Below are positions 59,581 to 64,000 of a stretch of 64,000 nucleotides of DNA, piece by piece. Position 1 is the first letter of the stretch. Every line of letters begins with the position of its first letter. The DNA is from Candidatus Homeothermus arabinoxylanisolvens. Its GTDB lineage: Bacteria > Bacteroidota > Bacteroidia > Bacteroidales > Muribaculaceae. The stretch spans positions 1 through 64,000 of the forward strand of contig LUJO01000005.1 of assembly GCA_001689405.1 (NCBI GenBank), written 5' to 3'. The notes beneath the pieces are model-generated. The model was not told the DNA's origin. It was given only the letters and a program-made list of their open reading frames with translations, and made no database searches. A program made the translations under genes and the position numbers.

Positions 59581-59815
59581 TATGGGTTTCCAATAGGTAC
59601 AATTTCTAAGGTAAAAAAGATTGTTTTAGGTTTGTGCCACAAAGGTCAACCTTTTTTATTGATCAACCAAAGGAAAAAACATGTTACAAAACATGTTTTA
59701 TGGGTGTAAATGAAACACTTGTGTTGATAATGTGTTGACCGATAGTGTTGTATCTTGTTTCGTTTCGAAATGCGTTAATTGTGAAAAATAGTTAGAATGA
59801 TACTCTGTTGTATTT
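59581..59815. other. Non-coding stretch with several dyads
   Basis: No ORF is seen. Visible elements are a TTGTTTTAGGTT box (59621-59632), the palindrome TTTGTG-C-CACAAA (59631-59643), a small hairpin AAAGG-TCAA-CCTTT followed by T residues (59641-59657), GGTCAACC/GATCAACC direct repeats, and a 9-bp dyad AAAACATGT...ACATGTTTT (59676-59699). Confidence 0.5.
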
Positions 59816-60565
59816 TTATGATACAAATTTGCCGATTTTTACGGAGTTGCCGTCATAGCAGGCATAAGAAAAATGATGTATCCAGTCGCCGAGTATTATC
59901 ACATGACAGTCGTCGGAAATGTTGTAATCGACCAGTACATGCCTGTGGCCGAATATAAAATAATCGATGTCGGGGTGGGCGGCGTGGTACTCCTTGGCAA
60001 ATGTTATCAGCGCCTCGTTTTCGGGCCCTTCAAAGCGGGGCGTCTCTTCGCTGAAATTGCGGCTGTGCGATGACCAGTTGAGGGCAAACGGTATTGTCCA
60101 GCGCGGGTGGATCGCGGAGTAGAGTTTCTGGCAGATCTTATTGCGGAAAATGGCACGCATCATTTTGAACGCTGGTTTGAGGCGTCCTACGCCGTCGCCG
60201 TGCGACAGGAAGAATTTTTTTCCTTCTATCGTGACTTCGCTGTAGCCGTCTATGACCGTAAGCCCTATCTCGTCGCGCAGATAGTCAAACAGCCATATGT
60301 CATGATTGCCTATGAACCAGTATATCTTTACGCCTTCGTCGGCAAGAGTGGCCAGCGCTCCGAAAAATCTTACGAATCCCCGCGGCACGACCGTGCGATA
60401 CTCATACCAGTAGTCGAGCACGTCGCCGAGCATATATATGGCTTTTGCTTCATCCTTGACTGTCATCAGCCACTCTACCACTCTCTTTTCGTATTCGAGC
60501 GGATTTTTAAGATAGGTGGCACCGAGGTGCATGTCTGATATGAAGTATGTATATTTTCGGTTCAT
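59816..60565 (-). CDS. lpxH: UDP-2,3-diacylglucosamine diphosphatase
   Basis: Lipid A synthesis: hydrolyses UDP-2,3-diacylglucosamine to lipid X and UMP at the inner membrane (249 aa). All five metallophosphoesterase blocks are present: ISDMHLG, MLGDVLDYW, IGNHD, SHGDGVG and FGHRHV. The size and the PRWTIPFALNWSSHSR insert fit LpxH-type enzymes of Bacteroidetes. It lies 13 bp after the MIP18-type gene. Confidence 0.9.
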   Translation of the reverse strand: MNRKYTYFISDMHLGATYLKNPLEYEKRVVEWLMTVKDEAKAIYMLGDVLDYWYEYRTVVPRGFVRFFGALATLADEGVKIYWFIGNHDIWLFDYLRDEIGLTVIDGYSEVTIEGKKFFLSHGDGVGRLKPAFKMMRAIFRNKICQKLYSAIHPRWTIPFALNWSSHSRNFSEETPRFEGPENEALITFAKEYHAAHPDIDYFIFGHRHVLVDYNISDDCHVIILGDWIHHFSYACYDGNSVKIGKFVS

Positions 60566-60578
60566 TGCCGGTGTCGTT

Positions 60579-60899
60579 TTACAGGAAACCGAGGTCGAGT
60601 TTGGCTTCTTCGCTCATCATGTCCTTGTTCCATTCGGGTTCAAAGACTATGTTTATGTTTACGTTTTTTATGCCTTCTATGCTTTCGAGCTTTATGCGCG
60701 CGTCTTCAACGAGGAAGTCGGCCGCCGGGCAGTTGGGAGCCGTCAATGTCATGTCGATATTGAGGTTGGCGTCATCGTCCACCTCTATGCGGTATATAAG
60801 CCCCAGACTGTAAATGTCGACCGGTATCTCCGGGTCAAATACGGTTTTGAGCAGTGTTACCGCACGCTCTTCTATGTTCAGTTTCTCGTCAGGTGTCAT
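60579..60899 (-). CDS. MIP18/DUF59-type iron-sulfur assembly factor
   Basis: Small cytoplasmic protein of 106 aa with the MIP18 fold: TVFDPEIPVDIYSLGLIYRIEV and MTLTAPNCPAADFLVED, in which the Cys of PNC is the conserved reactive residue. Relatives such as SufT help mature Fe-S proteins. It is only 7 bp from ligA and 13 bp from lpxH. Confidence 0.9.
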   Translation of the reverse strand: MTPDEKLNIEERAVTLLKTVFDPEIPVDIYSLGLIYRIEVDDDANLNIDMTLTAPNCPAADFLVEDARIKLESIEGIKNVNINIVFEPEWNKDMMSEEAKLDLGFL

Positions 60900-60906
60900 A
60901 TGCTGA

Positions 60907-62919
60907 TTATTTTTCTATCATTTTTAAAAATGTGTCTTCGTCTATTATGGGTATGCCGAGCGACTTCGCTTTTTCGAGCTTGGCCGGACCCATGTTCTCT
61001 CCGGCGAGCACGTAATCGGTCTTTTTCGATATTGAGCCGCTGTTTTTACCGCCGTTGTTCTCTATCAGTTCTTTGTATTCGTCGCGCGAGTGTTTGCTGA
61101 ATGTGCCGCTGATCACTATCGTCTTGCCCGCAAGCAGGTCGGAGCTGTCGGCATCCGCGTTTTCGGGGAACGACATGTTTACGCCCGCATCCTTCAGGCG
61201 CCTTACGATATCGCGGTTCTCCGGATCGCTGAAATATGACTGTATGCTCTCGGCTATGCGCGGTCCTATGTCCTCTATGGCGGTAAGCTCTTCGGCGCTC
61301 GCCTGCATTATCCGGTCGATCGACTTCATGGCTTTCGCCAGCTTTTTAGCGCCGGTTTCGCCCACGTACGGTATTGACAGCGCATACAGAACGCGGTCAA
61401 AAGGCACCTGCTTTGAGGCCTCCACTCCTTCGAGAATACGGCTTACGGTGCGCGGGCCTATGCCGGGCAGCATTTTCATGGCCTCGGCATGTACCCCGAG
61501 GGTATACAGGTCGGCCGGATTTTTTACCCATCCGTTGTTATACAGGTCCACGACCATCTCCTCGCCTATGCCGTCGATGTTCATCATGCGTCGTCCCACA
61601 TAGTGCTCTATGCGTCCGCATATCTGCGGCGGGCATCCCGATTTATTCGGACATATCCAAGCCGCTTCGCCTTCGACTCTTGTCAGCGGGGTGCCGCACA
61701 CCGGACAGTTTTTCACAAACTCTATCGGCTCCGAGCCGGGAGTACGCGAGTTTTTGTCCACGCCTGTTATTTTGGGTATTATTTCACCGCCCTTTTCAAC
61801 GTACAGCATGTCATGGTCATGTATGTCGAGGGTGCGTATTATGTCTTCGTTGTGCAGCGAGGCGCGTTTTACTATGGTGCCTGACAGAAGTACCGGCTCA
61901 AGATTGGCCACCGGAGTCACCACGCCCGTGCGTCCTACCTCAAACGATACAAACCGTAGTTTTGTCAGTGCACGCTCGGCTTTGAACTTGTAGGCTATGG
62001 CCCACCGCGGCGATTTGGCTGTGAAGCCGAGGTTGAGCTGCTGCCGGAGGCTGTTTATTTTGAATACAAGACCGTCGGTGGCTACGGGGAGCTCCTTTCG
62101 GGCTGTGTCCCAGTGCTCTATATAGCGGTCCACCGCGTCCATGTCGTCGAGCAGGGTCATTTCGGGCGATACCTTGAAGCCCCATGACGCGGCGGCTTTC
62201 ATGTTGTCGTAGTGGTTGTCGTAGGGCAGATTGTCGCCAAGCATGAAATAGAGTATGGCGTCGAGTCCGCGCTTTGCCACTTCGGCCGAGTTCTGCATTT
62301 TGAGAGTTCCCGACGCCGCATTGCGCGGATTGGCGAAGAGCGGCTCTTCGTTAAACTCCCGCTCGGCGTTCAACCGGTCAAACTCTTTCCACGGCAGCAA
62401 TATCTCGCCTCGTATCTCGAATTCGTCGGGCCATCCGCTGCCCTGAAGCTGAAGCGGTATGCTTTTTATGGTCATCACATTGTCGGTGACCACGTCGCCC
62501 TGCTGTCCGTCGCCGCGCGTAACGGCTCTTACCAGCCGTCCGTGCTCGTAGGTAAGCGATATTGATGTGCCGTCATACTTCATCTCGCCCACTATCTTGA
62601 AGTCTTCGCCCATGAGTCCCTCTTTGGCACGTCTGACGAAGTCGTTCACCTCTTCTATCGAGTAAGTGTTGCCCAGTGATAGCATAGGCCGTTTGTGGGC
62701 TATCTGGGTGAATGCCTTGTTTATGTCGCTTCCTACCCTGTGGGTCGGCGAGTACGGGTCGTCAAGCTCGGGGTGTTCTTTCTCAAGCTGTTCAAGCTCC
62801 TTCATCATCATGTCGAAGTCCATGTCCGATATTTCGGGAGCGTTCAGCACATAATAATTATGGTTGTGGCGGTTAAGTTCATCCCGCAGATAAAGAATGC
62901 GTTGTCTTGCAGAGTCCAT
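60907..62919 (-). CDS. ligA: NAD-dependent DNA ligase
   Basis: Seals nicks during replication and repair using NAD+ (670 aa). The adenylation domain holds active-site Lys114 in MKYDGTSI. The OB fold follows at about 320-400. The zinc finger has four Cys (CPVCGTPL, WICPNKSGCPP). The helix-hairpin-helix region (DGIGEEMVVDLYNNGW, GIGPRTVSRILEG) and a C-terminal BRCT domain (about 590-670) complete the standard layout. Confidence 0.97.
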   Translation of the reverse strand: MDSARQRILYLRDELNRHNHNYYVLNAPEISDMDFDMMMKELEQLEKEHPELDDPYSPTHRVGSDINKAFTQIAHKRPMLSLGNTYSIEEVNDFVRRAKEGLMGEDFKIVGEMKYDGTSISLTYEHGRLVRAVTRGDGQQGDVVTDNVMTIKSIPLQLQGSGWPDEFEIRGEILLPWKEFDRLNAEREFNEEPLFANPRNAASGTLKMQNSAEVAKRGLDAILYFMLGDNLPYDNHYDNMKAAASWGFKVSPEMTLLDDMDAVDRYIEHWDTARKELPVATDGLVFKINSLRQQLNLGFTAKSPRWAIAYKFKAERALTKLRFVSFEVGRTGVVTPVANLEPVLLSGTIVKRASLHNEDIIRTLDIHDHDMLYVEKGGEIIPKITGVDKNSRTPGSEPIEFVKNCPVCGTPLTRVEGEAAWICPNKSGCPPQICGRIEHYVGRRMMNIDGIGEEMVVDLYNNGWVKNPADLYTLGVHAEAMKMLPGIGPRTVSRILEGVEASKQVPFDRVLYALSIPYVGETGAKKLAKAMKSIDRIMQASAEELTAIEDIGPRIAESIQSYFSDPENRDIVRRLKDAGVNMSFPENADADSSDLLAGKTIVISGTFSKHSRDEYKELIENNGGKNSGSISKKTDYVLAGENMGPAKLEKAKSLGIPIIDEDTFLKMIEK

Positions 62920-62938
62920 AGGGCTTTATTTTAGATTA

Positions 62939-62970
62939 CAAAGATAATCAATCGGCGCAACATTTATCAA
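62939..62970 (-). promoter_or_regulatory. Promoter of ligA-DUF59-lpxH
   Basis: On the minus strand TTG (62970-62968), 21 bp, TATCTTTG (62946-62939). The leader is about 15 nt. Confidence 0.75.
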
Positions 62971-62994
62971 GGTCGTGTAAAGAAAAGTATAAAG

Positions 62995-63027
62995 AAAAAA
63001 CAGGGCGCGACTTGTGTCGTACCCTGT
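62995..63027 (-). terminator. Terminator of groEL
   Basis: ACAGGG..CGAC (63000-63010) pairs with GTCG..CCCTGT (63015-63027 region), with a short internal mismatch, and is followed on the minus strand by a T-run (plus-strand A's before 63000). Confidence 0.8.
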
Positions 63028-63054
63028 CCTGTATGGAGTATGTGTGGTTTTTAT

Positions 63055-64000
63055 TTACATCATGCCGCCCATACCTCCCATGCCGCCGGCAGGCATGGCC
63101 GGAGCGGGATTGTCCTCTTTCTTGTCGGCGATGACACACTCTGTGGTGAGGAACATGCCGGCTATGGAGGCTGCGTTTTCGAGGGCTACGCGGGTAACTT
63201 TGGCCGGGTCTATGACACCGGTTGCAAACAGGTGCTCATACTCGCCTGTGCGGGCGTTGTAGCCGAAGTCGCCTGTGCCTTCTTTGATTTTCTGTATGAC
63301 AACGGCACCTTCGAGTCCTGCATTGGCCACGATCTGACGAAGCGGCTCTTCGATGGCGCGTTTGATTATGGCCACGCCGGTACATTCGTCGTCGTTGTCG
63401 CCGCATATGCCGTCAAGGCTCTCGATAGCGCGTATGTAAGCCACGCCACCGCCCGGTACTATACCTTCGGCTATTGCGGCGCGGGTAGCGCTGAGCGCGT
63501 CGTCCACGCGGTCTTTCTTTTCTTTCATCTCTACTTCGGAGGGTGCGCCTATGTGGAGTACGGCAACACCGCCGGCGAGCTTGGCCAGACGCTCCTGAAG
63601 TTTCTCCTTGTCGTAGTCGCTTGTCGTAGTCTCGATCTGAGCCTTGATCTGGGCCACACGCTGTGCTATGGCTTCTTTGGCTCCGGCACCGTTGACGATT
63701 GTCGTATTTTCCTTGTTTACGGTGATGGTCTCGGCCTGTCCGAGCATATCGATCGATGCGCCTTCGAGGGTCATGCCCTTTTCCTGCGAGATGACCACGC
63801 CGCCGGTAAGAACGGCGATATCCTCAAGCATCTCCTTGCGGCGGTCGCCGAATCCGGGTGCTTTTACGGCACATATCTTCAATGAGCCGCGCAGACGGTT
63901 TACTACGAGGGTGGCGAGAGCTTCCTGATCTACGTCCTCGGCTATTATGAGCAACGGACGTCCGCTCTGTGCAGTGGCCTCAAGGATGGGGAGCATCTCT
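63055..64000 (-). CDS. groEL: Chaperonin GroEL, C-terminal part (cut by window edge)
   Basis: The last 314 or so residues of the 60-kDa chaperonin; the 5' part lies beyond the right end. The apical domain shows RPLLIIAEDVDQEALATLVVNRLRG and VKAPGFGDRRKEMLEDIA, the equatorial/intermediate part has EGIVPGGGVAYIRAI and YNARTGEYEHL, and the chain ends in the usual Gly/Met-rich tail (GGMGGMGGMM). No frameshift is seen. groES would lie further upstream, outside the window. Confidence 0.97.
   Translation of the reverse strand, partial: EMLPILEATAQSGRPLLIIAEDVDQEALATLVVNRLRGSLKICAVKAPGFGDRRKEMLEDIAVLTGGVVISQEKGMTLEGASIDMLGQAETITVNKENTTIVNGAGAKEAIAQRVAQIKAQIETTTSDYDKEKLQERLAKLAGGVAVLHIGAPSEVEMKEKKDRVDDALSATRAAIAEGIVPGGGVAYIRAIESLDGICGDNDDECTGVAIIKRAIEEPLRQIVANAGLEGAVVIQKIKEGTGDFGYNARTGEYEHLFATGVIDPAKVTRVALENAASIAGMFLTTECVIADKKEDNPAPAMPAGGMGGMGGMM

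Noticed and set aside
63040..63885. A 281-codon plus-strand frame opposite groEL
   Set aside because: Antisense shadow of a highly conserved gene; no start context and no recognisable domain.

Overview
The window reads as chromosomal DNA of a gut Bacteroidales bacterium, most likely of the Muribaculaceae (S24-7) group or a close relative. What is seen: a SusC/SusD polysaccharide utilization locus with a hybrid two-component regulator, cytochrome bd preceded by a DUF4492 gene, several families typical of Bacteroidetes (DUF4199, DUF6452, DUF6048, DUF3098, DUF6377, HU-CCDC81/SPOR), no strong Shine-Dalgarno sites, and many promoters of the Bacteroidetes type (TTG or TTTG, about 19-21 bp, then TAnnTTTG). 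The family-level placement is inference from content and style.

Layout. 1-186: end of an rRNA operon (5S rRNA and terminator). 259-5243: plus-strand genes for a beta-helix lipoprotein, DUF4199, a polyprenyl-phosphate type glycosyltransferase, a nitroreductase and the DUF6452/DUF6048 pair. 5366-9503: minus-strand DEDD exonuclease and a biotin operon bioF-bioGC(fused)-bioD. 9617-11072: a small unknown protein and a CDF metal transporter. 11163-33468: a xylan utilization locus. The minus-strand arm holds susC, susD, a surface glycan-binding protein and a GH10 xylanase interrupted by carbohydrate-binding modules, then a terminator, a GH35-like enzyme, then an esterase, GPH symporter, GH10, GH43 and GH67 alpha-glucuronidase. 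It is faced by a divergent hybrid histidine kinase/response regulator. 33564-37173: DUF4492-cydA-cydB-yigZ. 37186-41029: ftsX-DUF3098-uppP-truB-queA. 41163-46042: acetyl-CoA hydrolase/transferase, miaB, a Crp/Fnr regulator and a BASS-like transporter. 46043-48956: a DUF6377 regulator embedded in unusually long non-coding flanks. 48957-54837: a divergent pair of unrecognised genes, maf, kdsC, a DUF2520 oxidoreductase, a nitroreductase, an HU/SPOR membrane protein and a Fur regulator. 55016-64000: M23/LysM peptidase, ndk, recG, ispD, lpxH, a MIP18-type Fe-S assembly factor, ligA and the 3' part of groEL.

How the genes work together. The xylan locus gives a coherent route: surface capture and endo-cleavage by SGBP and GH10-CBM, import by SusCD, deacetylation, further endo-cleavage and removal of glucuronic acid, uptake by the symporter, and cytoplasmic GH43 action. 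Its regulatory DNA contains a perfect 14-bp palindrome at about -41 of the predicted susC start, a strong terminator inside the gene array and a likely second promoter.

The most unusual material lies between genes. (i) Three plus-strand non-coding units (about 46346-46510, 48313-48475, 48767-48950) share a promoter box, a TGTTTTA-type box and two hairpins, and look like paralogous small RNAs around the DUF6377 gene. (ii) A dispersed MITE-like repeat has copies at 44174-44300, 48500-48610 (inverted) and 54873-54945 (apparently missing its core). (iii) At least five genes have consensus -7 boxes ending only 4-8 bp before their start codons, which predicts leaderless or nearly leaderless mRNAs. 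All promoter, RNA and repeat calls come from reading the sequence by eye.
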